Under the pieces are notes generated by a model. It saw only the letters and a program-made list of their open reading frames with translations, did no database searches and was not told the origin of the DNA. The position numbers and the translations under genes are program-made. 64,000 nt of DNA from Delphinus delphis (Eukaryota; Chordata; Mammalia; Artiodactyla; Delphinidae): assembly GCF_949987515.2 (NCBI RefSeq), contig NC_082690.1, forward strand, positions 104,220,400-104,284,399, given 5' to 3'. Shown piece by piece: positions 49,180 to 64,000 of the stretch (position 1 is its first letter; each line of letters starts with the position of its first letter).

Positions 49180-49400
49180 GGGCTGCCCTGGTGGCGCAGT
49201 GGTTGAGAGTCCGCCTGCCGAAGCAGGGAACATGGATTCGTGCCCCGGTCCAGGAAGATCCCACATGCCGCGGAGCAGCTGGGCCCGTGAGCCATGGCTG
49301 CTGAGCCTGCGCGTCCAGAGCCTGTGCTCCGCCATGGGAGAGGCCACAACAGTGAGAGGCCCACGTACCGCAATAAATAAATAAATAAATAAATAAACAA
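49180..49400 (+). repeat. Young-type CHR SINE with (AATA)n tail
   Basis: ggctgccctggtggcgcagt head, variant block gccatggctgctgagcctgc, tail of AATA units. Confidence 0.92.
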
Positions 49401-50715
49401 AAGAAGACACAGCTATAATAAAGTTTTCATGATGTGGACAGAGAGCTAAAAATAAGCCATAAATATAACATTTTAGGAAAAAACATAGGAGAAAATCTTA
49501 GGTACCAAGGGTTTGGTGAAGAGTTCTTAGGCATGACACCAAAAGCATGATCCATAAAAGAAAATAATTGATAAATTGGATTTATTGAGGTTGAAAACTT
49601 TTGCTCTGTGAAAGATCTTGTTAAGAGGATGAAAAAACAAGCTACACAATGGGAGAAAATATTTGCAGACCACATACCTGACAAAGAGCTCCTCCCTAAA
49701 ACTCTCAAAACACAGCAGTTAAAGAAAAACACAACAATTCATTAGAAAATGGACAAAAGGGAATTCCCTGGCGGTCCAGTGGTTAGGACTCGGCACTTTC
49801 ACTGGGCCCACTGCCAAGGGCCCAGGTTCAACCCCTGGTTGGGGAACTAAGATCCCACAAGCCACACAGTGCAGCCAAAAAAAAGAAAAAAGAAAGAGAA
49901 GAAAATGGACCAAAAAATGGAGACAATTCACCAAAGAACATAGATATATAGCAAATAAGCACATGAAAAGATTTTCAACAACCCTAGACATTATGGAAAC
50001 ACAAATTAAGACCACAACAAGATATCACAACCCACCTATTAGAACAACTAAAATAATAACAACAACATCAAGTTCTGATGAGGCTGCAGAGAAACTGGAT
50101 CATTCATATATTGCTGGGGCAGTGTAAGTAATGTAGTTACTCTGGAAAATAATTTTGAGGTTTCTTAAACAACTGAAAACACAATTACTATATGACCCAG
50201 CAATTGCACTCCTGGGCATTTATCCCAGAGGAATGAAAATTACATCTTCCAAGAATAATCCCTGTATTTGTAATAGCCAAAAAGTGGAAACAACTAAATG
50301 CCCTTCAATAGATAAATGATTAAACAAATTGTGGTACATCCATACCTTGGAATACTATTCAGCAATGAAAAAGGAACAGACTATTAATACACACAACAAC
50401 TTGGATGGATCTCAAAGGCATTAGACTGGGTGAGAAAAGAAAACAACCTCAAAAGGACATATACTGTATGAGTTCACTCATATAGCATTCTAGAAATGAG
50501 GACAAAGACCTCCCTATAATAGAGGTAGAGAACAGAAAAGTGGTTGCCAGGGATTAGGATACTAGGAGAGAGGTGGGTGGGTGCAACTATAAAGGAGAGA
50601 AGGTAACCAAGATGGGAGCTGTGGGGATTAGGATGACCTAATCTTGGAAGTGACATGACAGCACTTCTGCCAGTCTTGGTGACATAGACTAACCCCAGCA
50701 CAATGTGGGGGAGTG
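49401..50715 (+). repeat. L1 ORF2 C-terminus and 3' region, sense, split by a SINE
   Basis: ttgaggttgaaaacttttgc, atgggagaaaatatttgcag, agaacaactaaaataataac and the typical tail tggaatactattcagcaatg follow L1 order. It is interrupted by the SINE at 49759-49897 and has many stops. Confidence 0.8.
49759..49897 (+). repeat. Short CHR-related SINE within L1
   Basis: gggaattccctggcggtcca head, cagccaaaaaaaagaaaaaa tail. The L1 sequence agaaaatggac is duplicated on both sides. Confidence 0.9.
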
Positions 50716-51010
50716 TTAATTACTAAGAGGTAGGGTTCGAGAGCCATTTTGGAAGGTGGCTACCACACCAACTAATTCTGTTACAAGAGCATCTAAAACA
50801 TAATAGGAAAAGGTGGAAAGGATGTAAAAAAAAAGATATATTGTGCTGACTCTAAACAAAAGAGAGATTGGTGTAGGTATATTTAATAACAGACACAACA
50901 GACTTTGAGACAAAAAACATTACAAGCAAAGAGTAAATGGGAGATGAAAAGTATAGAGTCTGTTTAGACAATTCTTTTAACTGTTACAGTGAAAGAAAAC
51001 AGAGCAATGG

Positions 51011-51235
51011 GGGCTTCCCTGGTGGCACAGTGGTTGAGAGTCCGCCTGCCGATGCGGGGGACACAGGTTCGTGCCCCGGTGCAGGAGGATCCCACATGCC
51101 GCAGAGCGGCTGCGCCCGTGAGCCATGGCCGCTGAGCCTGCGCGTCCAGGGCCTGTGCTCCGCAACGGGAGAGGCCGCGACAGTGAGAGGCCCGTATACC
51201 ACAAAAAACAAAAAAACAAACAAACAAAAAAAACC
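51011..51235 (+). repeat. Young-type CHR SINE
   Basis: ggcttccctggtggcacagt head and A/C-rich tail. Flanks cagagcaatgggg and cagagaaatgggg differ by one base. Confidence 0.93.
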
Positions 51236-51369
51236 CAGAGAAATGGGGCAGTGGCTAAAGGGTGATGCGAAGCAAGAGAATTGCTTGTTCTTGAATGATA
51301 CTAGAGTATATGTGTGTGTGTGTGTGATTGTTGTTTTTCTGGGTTTTTGTTTTTGGTTTTTTTTTGTTT

Positions 51370-51800
51370 TTGTTATTGAGTTGTATGAGTTCTTTATATA
51401 CTATGGATATTAACTCCTTATCAGGTATACGATTTATAAATCTTTTTCCCTTACTCTGTACATTGCCTTTTCATTTTGTTGACGGTTTCCTTTGCTGTGC
51501 AGAAGCTTTTTAGTTTGATGTAGTCCCATTGTTTATTTTTGCTTTGTTGCCTTTGCTTTTGCGGTCAAATAAAAAAACTCACTGCCAAGAACAATGTCAA
51601 GGAGTCTGTTTTCTTCTAGGAGTTTTATGGTTTCAGGTCTTATGCTCAAGTCTTTAACCTATTTTGAGTTAATTTTTAAAGTTTCATTCTCTTGCAAGTG
51701 GTTGTCCACTTTTCTCAACACCATTTATTGAAGGGACTGTCCTTTCCCCATTGTATATATATTCTTGGCTCCTTTGCCATAAATTAACTGGCCATATATG
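51370..51800 (-). repeat. L1 fragment, antisense
   Basis: gagttctttatatactatgg, tttgctgtgcagaagctttt and accatttattgaagggactg are classic antisense L1 blocks. Confidence 0.75.
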
Positions 51801-53090
51801 CAGTTATTGCTTCAACCTTTTGAGATAAGCACTATTTTCTCTATCTTATAGATGATGGATCTAAAGCACAGAGTAGTTAAGTAACTTGCCCAAGACAACA
51901 CAGCTAGAGAGAATGGAAATGAGTATGGCCTCTGACTGATAACCAGCAAGAAATTGAGGCCCTCATGCAACTGCTCAGAAAGAATTAAATGCTGCCAACA
52001 ACGACGTGAGTTTGACAGTGGATCCTTCCCCAGTCAAGCCTCAGATGAGACCACAGCCCCAGCTGACACCTTGATTGAAGTTTTGGGAGACCCTGAAGCA
52101 GAGGACCAAATGATGTTCATCACAGGGTTGTGTGTATTTTTTTTTTTAATGCAAACAACAAACCTACCCAACAGTTGAGGACTTGGTTAAATAATGGTCT
52201 ACCCATAAGACAGAATACTAAGTAGCCATTAAAAATTGTTTTAGGAAGATGATTAATAATGAAAAAATGTTCTAAATCATTGCCAAGTTACAAGTAAAAG
52301 TAGAATACAACAGTATCTAGAGTATGACCCAAATTTGTTTTATTCTTAAAATATTATATATAAACACAAAGAAAAAAAAACAAGCAGAAAAGATATATAC
52401 CACAATATTGCCAGGAATCTCATCTAGGTGAGGGGATTACTTGAGGCTTTTCTTTTCTTGTAGGGTTTTTCCTATGCTTTCCAAATCTTCTCGGTGTAAA
52501 ACCAAGTACCTAGCACACAACAGGTGCTTAGTAAATGTGAATCCCATTTTCCCCCCAACTCCTCCTCTTTTCTCTGAGGGGACAATAGTCCTTGATATTA
52601 TTACTAATGGGAAAACAAAAGGCCAGGGCTTCCCAAGGACTCCTCCCACCATGGGCAGGTACCTACCGATGCTTTGCTTCTTCCATGGGTCTGTAGCCAT
52701 AAACCCCACAATAATTCACATTCAGATATCACCTGACTCAGAGCCAGGGTCAGCTTAATAGAGGGGCCTGAAGTAGCCCTTGGGATCCAGGGCACTCCAT
52801 GTAGCAACCCTGCTTGGGGCTGTGACCTGAAGTCCCCAAAGGGTTCTGTCTCTGTTGAGGTGGCAAGTCCCCAAGAGATAGGAGGCATTTCTGATGGAAG
52901 CAGAAACAACATCTGCTGCCTCTGTACACCCAAGTCCAGCAGCCATGCCCCCACCTACCTTGCCCTTTCTCTCACCCCTGGAAAATGGGAAAACACAGGA
53001 TTTTCTGCTACCCCTGCCAATTCAGATCCTGGGCAGTCGCTCTGCGTGGATGAGGTCCCCTTCTCTGGGGTCCCAAGGCAGAAACTGAGA
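51800..53090. other. Intergenic, MIR/L1 traces
   Basis: A MIR-like piece near 51,830-51,910 (agcacagagtagttaagtaa). An L1-tail-like stretch near 52,190-52,400. No gene is recognised. Confidence 0.4.
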
Positions 53091-53107
53091 GTGGGTGACA
53101 AAAGATG

Positions 53108-53113
53108 TTTATT
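53108..53113 (-). terminator. MRPL11: MRPL11 poly(A) signal
   Basis: TTTATT on the plus strand is AATAAA on the minus strand, about 150 bases past the MRPL11 stop codon, predicting a 3' end near 53,090. Confidence 0.75.
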
Positions 53114-53261
53114 CACATTTGATCCTTTTGATATAACCACACATGCATACATAATTTAAAGTCAGAAAAATATAATCAGGTTGATGTGACCTCCCTTCCT
53201 CCCCGCTGGCCCCGCCTTCCCAACTGGCCCCTTCAAAATCCTGGAGGGTGGGGGGCAGGGG

Positions 53262-55847
<2,586 letters not shown>

Positions 55848-56160
55848 GAGGCGGAGTCCCCGGCCTTAGATCATCTCAGGTCCACAGCAAGAGCTAAGGC
55901 TCCTGGCGCCGCCACCTTGGGTTAAAGGTCAAGGGTCCTCACGTTAGGGTAAGGCAGATGAAGCCAACCAATAGCAGCGTGGATTCATCCTTCCGCTCTC
56001 CAACTAGTAAGACAAGGAAGATGAGATGAAGCGGAAAAAACTTTTAACTTGCTACCTTAAGATTGAGGAAGGACCCGAATGTCTCAGACACACACGTTCC
56101 TCCTGGAGAGCACACAGGCAGTGCCTCAGACAGCTAAACTGGCAGGTGGCCCTTAATATC

Positions 56161-56185
56161 CGCACTGCATTGTGGGTATGGTAGT
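56161..56185 (-). promoter_or_regulatory. ZNF143/THAP11-like element upstream of MRPL11
   Basis: On the minus strand it reads ACTACCATACCCA followed by CAATGCAGTGCG, close to the long ZNF143 consensus (about 21 of 25 positions). It is about 315 bases from the MRPL11 start codon. The factor is inferred from the motif. Confidence 0.5.
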
Positions 56186-56339
56186 TTTGACCGCGTATGC
56201 GAATCCCACAGCTTGCTATGTCCTGGGGCGCCATCTGCTGGACATAGTGATAATCCCTGGGTTGGAAAATAGTTTAGCGCTCCTTTTTAGGAGTGGGGAT
56301 CTCTTCACTTTCTGAGCCTGTTTCTTCACCTGTTGTTGA

Positions 56340-57300
56340 AAGGGAAGATGGTTAAGAGTAGGACCTTGGAAGTAAACTGCCTGGTTGCTTCTCTTGCTGG
56401 CTGTGAACTTGATCAACTTATTTAATTTATGCTCAGTTTCCCCCTCTGTACAAAGAGGATTATAATAGGTAGTACCTACCCCTGGGATTGTTGTGAGGAT
56501 TGAGTCAGCAAAGTGCTTTAGAACAATACCTGACACCTAGTCAGCACGTGCTCTTCACTGTACAATAAGGACAAAACCTTGCAGAGCTCTTGTGAGGCTT
56601 AAGAGGCCCAGAACGTAGTTGATACATCACCTGTGTCCAATAAAATAAGCCAGCATCTTCTTCTTATTGTAGTTATTATCATTATTTTTAGCATTTGCTA
56701 CTTGCCAGGCACTGTGCTAAGGGCATTATTATCTCATTTAATCCTCACAGTGGCATGATGTATATTGTTTTATTATACCCCCTTTACAAATGAGAAATTG
56801 AGGCACAAAAAGAGGCCCTAAAACACCTACCCTGTGTGTGACAGGGCTGGGAAAGAAATATGAGATTATCTGATTCTAGACCTTGTTCTGTTTGCCACAA
56901 GTCTGTACTGCTGTAATCCCTGGTTAAATGATATAATCCATGTAAAATGATATGATCCATGTGAAACCACACTGTAAACTGTGAGACACATAAACTTTTT
57001 ATTCTGCATTCGCGTTGGACTCCCACTAAGGAAATGTGATTGCTCCTGTCTCTGAAGTCTATCAAGTTCTTGTAACGCTCAGCCTCATAAACCTTCTCAA
57101 GACTCTGGAACCAAGAAGGCTCTTTGATTTACTAGCTGTAAAACCTGGGGCACAGTAGTTAGCTTCCCTGTGCTTCCGTTTCCTCACTAGTAAGATGGGG
57201 CTGAATATAATACCTACCTCACAGGAAATTAGTTAATTCAGGTAAAGCACATAGAAGAGGGCCTGGCCCAGAGCAAGCCAAGCTGGGTAGGATTTATCTC
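56340..57300. repeat. MIR elements
   Basis: Several MIR/L2-type tails: around 56,390-56,550, 56,690-56,820 (tgccaggcactgtgctaagg) and 57,110-57,260 (tgcttccgtttcctcactag). Confidence 0.55.
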
Positions 57301-57909
57301 TGGGTGCCCCACATCACTCAACCTATATTTACAAATTTATTTACAAATAAAGAAATAAATCCTTCCTGAATGAAGGAATCAGGAAGCAAATGGGCATGGC
57401 AGGTGCTCAGGGAGCCAAGAATGTGGCCTGGCACAAACTGGGCTCCATTGGGTGCAATTTCCACTTGCTGTCAATGAAAGGACAGTTTTGATTACTCAGC
57501 TCTTACAGATTATAAGGAAGCAACTCCCTAGTCTGCGTTTGGATATGTGGGAGGCCAGACTGTTCAGTGGCGAAGATGAGCCCAGACAGGCGAGTGAGGA
57601 CCCGATCTCACAGGCCTTGCCAGCCTGCTAAGGAGTGCGGGCTATACAGTAGGAAGCCATTGAAGAGTGTTAAGTATTTGCATCATATTTGCATTTTGAA
57701 AAGGTGACCCTGGCTTGGATGTGTAGAGGGATTGGAGGAGAGCAGGGATTTGATGCAGCGAGACCGATTAGGTCAGGGCAGTAAGACGGTGCAGAGATAA
57801 TGGTAGCTTGGGACCAGTCCAAGAGATACTTAGAATATAGAGTTTATTTTAGTCAACAAATGCCTGTGTAGTATGAAGTGTGTACATCTTTATGAAGAGT
57901 AACTCATTT

Positions 57910-58227
57910 TTAAAAAAATAAATTTATTTATTTTTGGCTGCGTTGGGTCTTCGTTGCTGCGCGTGGTCTTTCTCTAGTTGCGGTGAATGGGGGCTGCTCT
58001 TCATTGCGGCATGTGGGCTTCTCATTGCGGTGGCTTCTCTTGTTGCGGAACATGGGCTCTAGGCACGTGGGCTTCAGTAGTTGTGGCACACAGGCTCAGT
58101 AGTTGTGGCGCACAGGCTTAGTTGCTCCGCGCTCCGCGGCATGTGGGATCTTCCCGGACCAGGGCTCGAACCCATGTCCCCTGCATTGGCAGGCAGATTC
58201 TTAACCACTGAACCACCAGGGAAGTCC
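57910..58227 (-). repeat. Full-length CHR-type SINE
   Basis: ggctgcgttgggtcttcgtt near the start, ending accaccagggaagtcc. Flanks aagagtaactcattt and aagaataactcattt are the target duplication. Confidence 0.93.
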
Positions 58228-58239
58228 AAGAATAACTCA

Positions 58240-58440
58240 TTTAAATCTCATTGCAATCCTTTGAGGTATAGGTGCTATTATTATGCCCACTTTATAGATG
58301 AGGAAACTGAAGCACAGAGAGGTTAAGTTACTTGTCCAAACTTACACTGTTAGAATGTGGCAGTGTCAGGATTTGAACCCAGACTGTTTGGCTGTAAGGA
58401 TTCATGCACTTGACCATTCCCTAGGCTGCCACACAAATCA
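58240..58440 (-). repeat. MIR element
   Basis: tgaggaaactgaagcacaga, gaggttaagttacttgtcca and ggatttgaacccagactg in order. Confidence 0.7.
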
Positions 58441-58789
58441 GCAGAAGTTAGTGCTTGATGGGTAATTTGTGGAAGGAGGGGGAGAGAAGCATCACGAGTG
58501 ATGCCCAGAATTCTGGCCTGAATAATCATGCAAATGAATGATTAGGCCTTTCACTTTGAATGCTGGAGACACAGGAGTTGTAGGTTCAGGTAGAAGACAA
58601 TGAGTTGAGTTTGGGTGTGTCTGTGCGACACCCGTCTGAAGGGTATGATCTGGGAGAGAAGCAGACAGGAACACTGGCCTCTGTAACACAGAGACTAGCA
58701 GTCTTTGAGGCCAGGGCCAGGAGTGAGATTGCCTGGGGTGGAGAGAAGAGACGAGAAGAGAACTCACATTTAAAGAGTGAAAAGAAGAG

Positions 58790-58920
58790 TGACTTCCTCA
58801 GCAGTCCAGCGGTTAAAACTCCTCACTTCCACTGCAGGGGGTACAGGTTCGATCCCTGGTCAGGGAACTAGGTAAGATCCCATATGCTGCGTGGTGCGGC
58901 CAAAGATTTTTAAAAAATAA
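58790..58920 (+). repeat. Short CHR-related SINE
   Basis: gacttcctcagcagtccagc head, ggttcgatccctggtcaggg, ending gtggtgcggccaaag with A-rich tail. Confidence 0.85.
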
Positions 58921-58944
58921 ATAAAACAAAATAAAGAGTGAAGG

Positions 58945-59288
58945 GACTTCTCTGGTGGTGCAGTGGTTAAGAATCCGCCTGCCAATGCAGGGGACACGGG
59001 TTCGAGCCCTGCTCCAGGAAAATCCCACATGCCGCGGAGCAACTAAGCCCGTGTGCCACAACTACTGAACCTGCGCTCTAGAGCCTGTGAGCCACATCTA
59101 CTGAGCTTGTGTGCCACAACTACTGAAGCCTGCGTGCCTAGAGCACATGCTCCGCAACAAGAGAAGCCACTGCAATGAGAAGCCCGCGCATCGCAATGAA
59201 GAGTAGCCCCCGCTCATCGCAACTAGAGAAAAGCCTACGCGCAGCAACGAAGACCCAACACAGCCAAAAATAAATAAATTAATTAAAA
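58945..59288 (+). repeat. Full-length CHR-type SINE
   Basis: gggacttctctggtggtgca head, ggttcgagccctgctccagg B box, full body to acagccaaaaataaataaat. aataaagagtgaa repeats on both sides. Confidence 0.94.
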
Positions 59289-59299
59289 TAAATAAAGAG

Positions 59300-60185
59300 T
59301 GAAAAGAAGAGAAGAAGGAGTGAGCAGAGGAAACGGAAAAGGAGCAGTTACGGAGCTGGGAGGAAGAGCAGGAGAGTGAGGCATCTGCAGCTGCAGGAGA
59401 AGAGTCAGAGAAAAAGGAAATGAGAAGGTGGAGATCAAGCTAAAACTGAGCCTGTATCCCACGGAAAATGGAAAAGCCTAGACAATATTATATTTGTGGG
59501 TGGGGGTTTTGCAGACCCCCAAAGTACACAGTATCAAAGATTCACTGGGCTGCAAGAGGAAAGAGGGATAGAGTGACAAGAGGAGGGATGTAGAAGGTCC
59601 CAGCTGGAAAAGCCCCTAGCCTGCTTCTCAGGTGGGTTAATGAATCCCAGAAAAGCAGGTGAGGGCAGGAGTAGGGGGTGGCTACTCGCATTCCCCAGGG
59701 AAGCAGCAAGACCCGGGGAGGGAGCAGCTGTGCGGTGACCATGGAAGGCTCAGCAGAAATGCCTGCGTCCTTGTGTGGCAGAAAAGCTCCTATGCTTTGA
59801 AGCATGACAGGAAGAGAGCAGGAAGCCACCAGTCCTGCAGGCAAAGGCTGACAATGTAGAAGTCTTCTCAGGGTACAGGTCCCATCAGCCCATCTCAATG
59901 GGGACCTGTGTGAACAGACAGCATTGGGTGCCGGGTGCATCCTGCTGGGGGAAAGGGAAGGGATTCTGAATTTCCATCAATGGAACCAGAGATGAAGTTG
60001 AGTTAAAGAAAAGTAAAGTTCTGCATTTTACACGCAGGAAGTATGGACCGAGATCTGTACCTGTCACACACAAACAACGCTTGGCCCCATGCCTGGTACC
60101 CTGGGGGCGCCCAGAGGCATCATGGAGGAGCAGCCAAAGAAGGGGGAAGGCAGCGAGAGAAGGAGTTGGCTGGGCTCCCTTCAAC
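59300..60185. other. Intergenic, nothing recognised
   Basis: Purine-rich near 59,300-59,440. No gene or clear repeat. Confidence 0.4.
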
Positions 60186-60186
60186 T

Positions 60187-60326
60187 TCTTTTTTTTTCCT
60201 TTTTTCTTTTTTTTGGCCACACAGCGCAGCTTGAGGGATCTTAGTTCCCTGACCAGGGATCGAACCCAGGCCCCTGGCAATGAGAGCACAAACTCCTAAC
60301 CACTGGACTGCCAGAGAATTGCCAGG
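60187..60326 (-). repeat. Short CHR-related SINE
   Basis: Poly-T, ggccacacagcgcagcttga, ccctgaccagggatcgaacc, ending ctggactgccagagaattgc. Confidence 0.87.
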
Positions 60327-60329
60327 GCT

Positions 60330-61230
60330 CCTGTCAACTTTGATTGCAGACGTGGGGAGTTAGGGACCTAGAACTACCCGCATATAGTGCACCCCCTCCC
60401 TAAGGCCCCACATTCAAATTGTCCACAAGTCTCGCCCACTTATGTCCCTACAGCTCCCACCAATTCTGCCATCCCCTCCATGACTGCCCAGAAAGTAGGG
60501 CTGACAGCCAGGTTCTCACTCTCCCAACATACACACACACTTCTCGCCAGCTGTGTGAATTCAGGCAAGTCACTTCACCTCTCTGGGCCTTAGTTTTCTC
60601 AACTGTGAAAGAAGAATAATGAAGATACCTACCAGACAGGACTGTTGAGAGAATTCAGTGAGATTAACCAGGTTGGGTGCTTAGCTCCGGCTGGCACAGG
60701 GCCTATGGTAAGCACTCTATGGAAGTTAACGATTATTATTGTCAGTTCAGCCTTCATCTTTCCTGGGCTGGATGCTCTATGGGCCCCTCTATGGGCTCTC
60801 TGCCTCCATTCTTGCCCCTCCAATCTAGCCTCTCCAACTTGGCCAGTGTCAGGCCCTTGTGTAAAGCTTGTCATTGGCACCTACGGCTTCTTTTCCCTGC
60901 AGTGTAGATCTCAGTCCATCTGAGACACTCATTAACGTGCATCTTCCTGGGATTCTCCATCCAGGGATACCTGTACTTCTCACAGAGCCCAGGGGACCCC
61001 GCTGAGACTCCTTACCCTACAAGCTAAAGTCTACACTTGTTGGTGTAGATGGGATTCAAGGCCCCACTAACCTCTCTAACCTGCTGCTCCCTACCTCCCA
61101 TCTACCATCCAGTCACACCAGGGAGCACACCCTTCCCTGTCACCCTGTGCCCTCCTGTCTGTGCATATACGTACCTGGATACTCTTTCTCCCCTTTTCTT
61201 CTCTGCCTGCCTCCACCTCAGGAAGGTGAC
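60330..61230. other. Intergenic, MIR trace
   Basis: MIR-like stretch at about 60,540-60,730 (ttcaggcaagtcacttcacc). No gene is recognised. Confidence 0.4.
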
Positions 61231-61231
61231 T

Positions 61232-61540
61232 GTTATGGGATGAATTATCTCCCCCTGAAAGTAATATGTTGAAAGCCTAACCCCCACTACCTCAAAATGT
61301 GACTGTATATGGAAATAGGGATGTTAAAGAGGTGATTAAGTCAAAATGAGGCCTTAATCCAATCTGACTGGTGTCCTTTAAGAAGAGGAAATTTGGACAT
61401 GTAGAGAGACAGCAGAGATGCGTGTGCAGAGAAAAGACTATGTGAAGATGCAGGGAGAAGGGGGCCACCTGTAAGTCACTCGGGGAGGCCTCAGGAGAAA
61501 CCAGACCTGCTGACCTCTTGATCTTAAGCAGGGCTTATTT
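61232..61540 (+). repeat. MaLR (MST/MLT1-type) LTR fragment
   Basis: Starts tgttatgggatgaattatct and contains atgttgaaagcctaaccccc, caatctgactggtgtccttt and tgtgaagatgcagggagaag, the order of a MaLR LTR. The 3' end is missing. No coding content. Confidence 0.7.
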
Positions 61541-61599
61541 CAAACTAGGGTTGTGACCTATAAGTGGGTTATGGAATTGATTTAGTGAGTTCGACCAGC

Positions 61600-61816
61600 A
61601 TTTTTTTTTTTTTTTTTTTTTTTTGCGGTACGCGGGCCTCTCACTGTCGCGGCCTCTCCCGCCGCAGAGCGCAGGCTCCGGACGCGCAGGCTCAGCGGCC
61701 ATGGCTCACGGGCCCAGCCACTCCGCAGCACGTGGGATCTTCCCGGACCAGGGCACGAACCCGTGTACCCTGTATCGACAGGCGGACTCTCAACCACTGC
61801 GCCACCAGGGAAGCCC
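61600..61816 (-). repeat. Young-type CHR SINE
   Basis: Long poly-T, gcggtacgcgggcctctcac, variant block, ending gcgccaccagggaagccccc. Confidence 0.93.
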
Positions 61817-61819
61817 CCA

Positions 61820-62738
61820 ACTGCCTTTTGTAGTGGACACATTTAGGTCCAATCCATGACCTTGATGTTCCCCCATTCTCTGAAAATGCACCTCCAATCC
61901 ATGGGGTTGGACCCAGCAACTATTTTTATATGACGTGATCCTGCCTATCTGTAGTTGACTGGCCAGGAGCGAGCATCTCACCCAAGCTGGGCCAGAGTTC
62001 CTCCCCTTGTGATTTTTCATCAAAAGTTAGGAATTCTATTCTCAATTTGGACTGGCTTCCTGAAAGGAGAAGATATCAAAACTTGGGAGATGTGGAGCAG
62101 CCACTTCCTACCTCAGAACAAGTATGTTGGTCTAAAGGGAAGGAAGAGTGATGCCAACATACAGAGAGACAAAGAGACAAAAAGTGGGGAGAGACGGTTC
62201 CTTTCAGGTTCCTGCTGTCTGTTGCCACTCCTCAGGAAGAACTGCTTTCAGGTTTCTAAGGGTGTCTGTCAAGGTTCTTAATTTCAAGTACAGAAGCCAA
62301 TTCTGGTCAACCTAAGCAGGAAGAAAATTTATGAAGGATACTCAGTAACTCACAGGATCTCCAGGCTGTTCAGGGAACTAGGCACAGTAGCTAGGCAAGT
62401 GGGAACACACCCAAAATCGTGACACAGAACTGGTCCTAAGAATACACCACTGCCCACGCTGGGCATAGCATCTTCACCACTGGCACCGCTGGCGGAGGGC
62501 TGCAGATTCTGCCGTTGGAAATACTTTTACTGCTACTTCTGAAATTGGACATAGCCACTGTCTCCTCCACATCTGCTTCTTTAGGAAATAGCCTCTGATT
62601 CAGTCTGAAGCAGATGCCTCTGCCTGGAAGAATCTAAGACATGTGTCTGCACCCTAGATGCAAGGGATGCTGGGAAAGGGAATACCTGGCATTTTCAACC
62701 TTTATAGTTGGAACTAGTCTCTGTCTCATCAAGTTGGG

Positions 62739-62784
<46 letters not shown>

Positions 62785-63640
62785 AAAAGGTTTCAGATTA
62801 TGGACAGCCAAAAATATATCAAATGTCTCTCACACTAGGATTCTGTAATACCCTGTTGCATCTAATTATGGAATCTCTCCTCTTTTTTTTCCTCCATATA
62901 CAACCCATAAATAATACAGAAATTGGTGCCAGGAGTGGGGTTTGAAAGTAACAATCATAAAAACTATGGAACTGTCCAAATATGGTAGAGGCTGAGTTGT
63001 AAGTAGGGATAATTTTCATGACCTAGGATGGAAGTGGCAGTTCTTGTATCCAGTGGCAAAGCAGTTAGTTCAATTATCCCCCAGTGTCTCTTGAGACTTA
63101 GGTCAGGTGCCCACCAAGGGTGAAGCTTTGGCATAGCAAAACCAGTTTTCCATGATTCTCCAACTCTACAGCAGAAAAAAGCTATCTCTGAGTCTCCATT
63201 CCAAATTCCCAACAGACATAATGTGATTGGCCCAGCCTGGGTTACGTTGGCACCCCATCCCTTTAGCTGTGGCCAGGGAATGATATCACAAAGATAAACA
63301 TGATTTCTGGGGATGCAGCACTGGGGATTAAGGGATTAGGGAGAAGTAGGTTCATTGGTGTGACCCAAAGCAAGTACTTAATAACACTGTTGATCAGTGG
63401 GTAAATAAATGAATAAATCAAGCTATCAACATTTGAAGCTCTAGGGGCCCTTCTTATCCCTTCCCATAGCTTTTCTTCTGTCTGTGCACCTGCTGTCACT
63501 GGCTTCCTCAGCTCCTCTTCACTCACTCTGGCCATGGCTATCTCAGCCTCACCAGCCTCCTCTACATCCTGACTTTTCAGCTGGAACAACTCCCTACCCA
63601 TTCAAATTACAGAATGTGAGGGTTTGATTGAACCAACTCT
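61820..63640. other. Intergenic; CA microsatellite, no gene
   Basis: Only a (CA)n tract is clear. The rest is unassigned. Confidence 0.4.
62740..62782. repeat. (CA)n microsatellite
   Basis: About 21 uninterrupted CA units. Confidence 0.95.
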
Positions 63641-63654
63641 TCTTTTTTCTTTCT

Positions 63655-63995
63655 TTTTTAAAATAAATTTATTTATTTTATTTTATTCATTTTTGGCTGT
63701 GTTGGGTCTTCGTTGCTGTGTGCAGGTTTTTCTCTAGTTGCAGCAAGCGGGGGCTACTGTTCATTGTGGCGCATGGGCCTCTCATTGTGGTGGCTTCTCT
63801 CGTTGTGAAGCATAGGCTCTGGGTGCGTGGGCTTCAGTAGTTGTGGCTCACGGGCTCTAGCGCGCAGGCTCAGTAGTTGTGGCGCATCGGCTCAGTTGCT
63901 CCGCGGCATGTGGAATCTTCCCGGACCAGGGTTTGAACCCATGTCCCCTACAATGGCAGGCGGATTCTTAACCATTGAGCCACCAGGGACGCCCC
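63655..63995 (-). repeat. Full-length CHR-type SINE at window end
   Basis: A-rich tail antisense, ggctgtgttgggtcttcgtt, ending gagccaccagggacgccc; moderately diverged. Confidence 0.9.
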
Positions 63996-64000
63996 TGAAC

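Larger units (their letters stand above)
57540..58740 (+). repeat. Ancient L2-like LINE, interrupted by a SINE and a MIR
   Basis: Blocks such as gaagccattgaagagtgtta and gacaatgagttgagtttggg follow the same old repeat seen near 45 kb. The middle is split by 57,910-58,440. Confidence 0.4.

Noticed and set aside
50937..51413. 158-codon plus-strand open frame
   Set aside because: Its core is the SINE at 51011-51235.
58945..59030. tRNA-like A and B boxes
   Set aside because: They belong to the tRNA-derived head of a SINE; the cloverleaf is not intact.

Overview
The window is mammalian nuclear DNA, almost certainly from a whale or dolphin. It carries single-copy vertebrate genes with introns, CpG islands, old MIR/L2/MaLR relics, and about two dozen tRNA-derived SINEs of the cetartiodactyl CHR type. 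Six or so belong to a young variant with a 'gagccatggc cgctgagcct' block, which I associate with toothed whales (inference). The gene order B4GAT1 - tRNA-Ser(GCT) - SLC29A2 - NPAS4 - MRPL11 matches human 11q13.2.

Layout. 1-924 (minus) is the N-terminal coding part of B4GAT1, cut by the window edge, in a CpG island. A divergent tRNA-Ser-GCT lies at 1508-1589. 2.5-5.3 kb is an L1 fragment broken by SINEs. 7,790-14,765 (minus) holds all 12 coding exons of SLC29A2 (ENT2, 456 aa, CpG-island promoter, GC-AG first intron). 15.8-24.5 kb is mostly repeats. 24.5-26.7 kb has a CpG island with an RFX X-box followed by three spliceable, phase-compatible exons of a small protein I do not recognise. 26.7-36.2 kb is non-coding apart from regulatory-looking islands: an AP-1/MEF2-like cluster, a perfect CArG box, a perfect palindromic X-box, and then the TATA/CRE promoter of NPAS4. 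36,391-41,152 (plus) is the complete 8-exon NPAS4 coding region (798 aa), with its poly(A) signal at 41,849. 41.9-53.1 kb is intergenic and L1/SINE-rich. 53,262-55,847 (minus) is the complete 5-exon MRPL11 (192 aa). The remainder to 64 kb is repeats.

The genes are not an operon-like unit. They are a glycosyltransferase for alpha-dystroglycan glycan, an equilibrative nucleoside transporter, a neuronal activity-induced bHLH-PAS factor and a mitochondrial ribosomal protein. Exon limits were set by reading frame, splice dinucleotides and remembered family sequences. For SLC29A2, NPAS4 and MRPL11 the summed exons give intact frames of the expected length.
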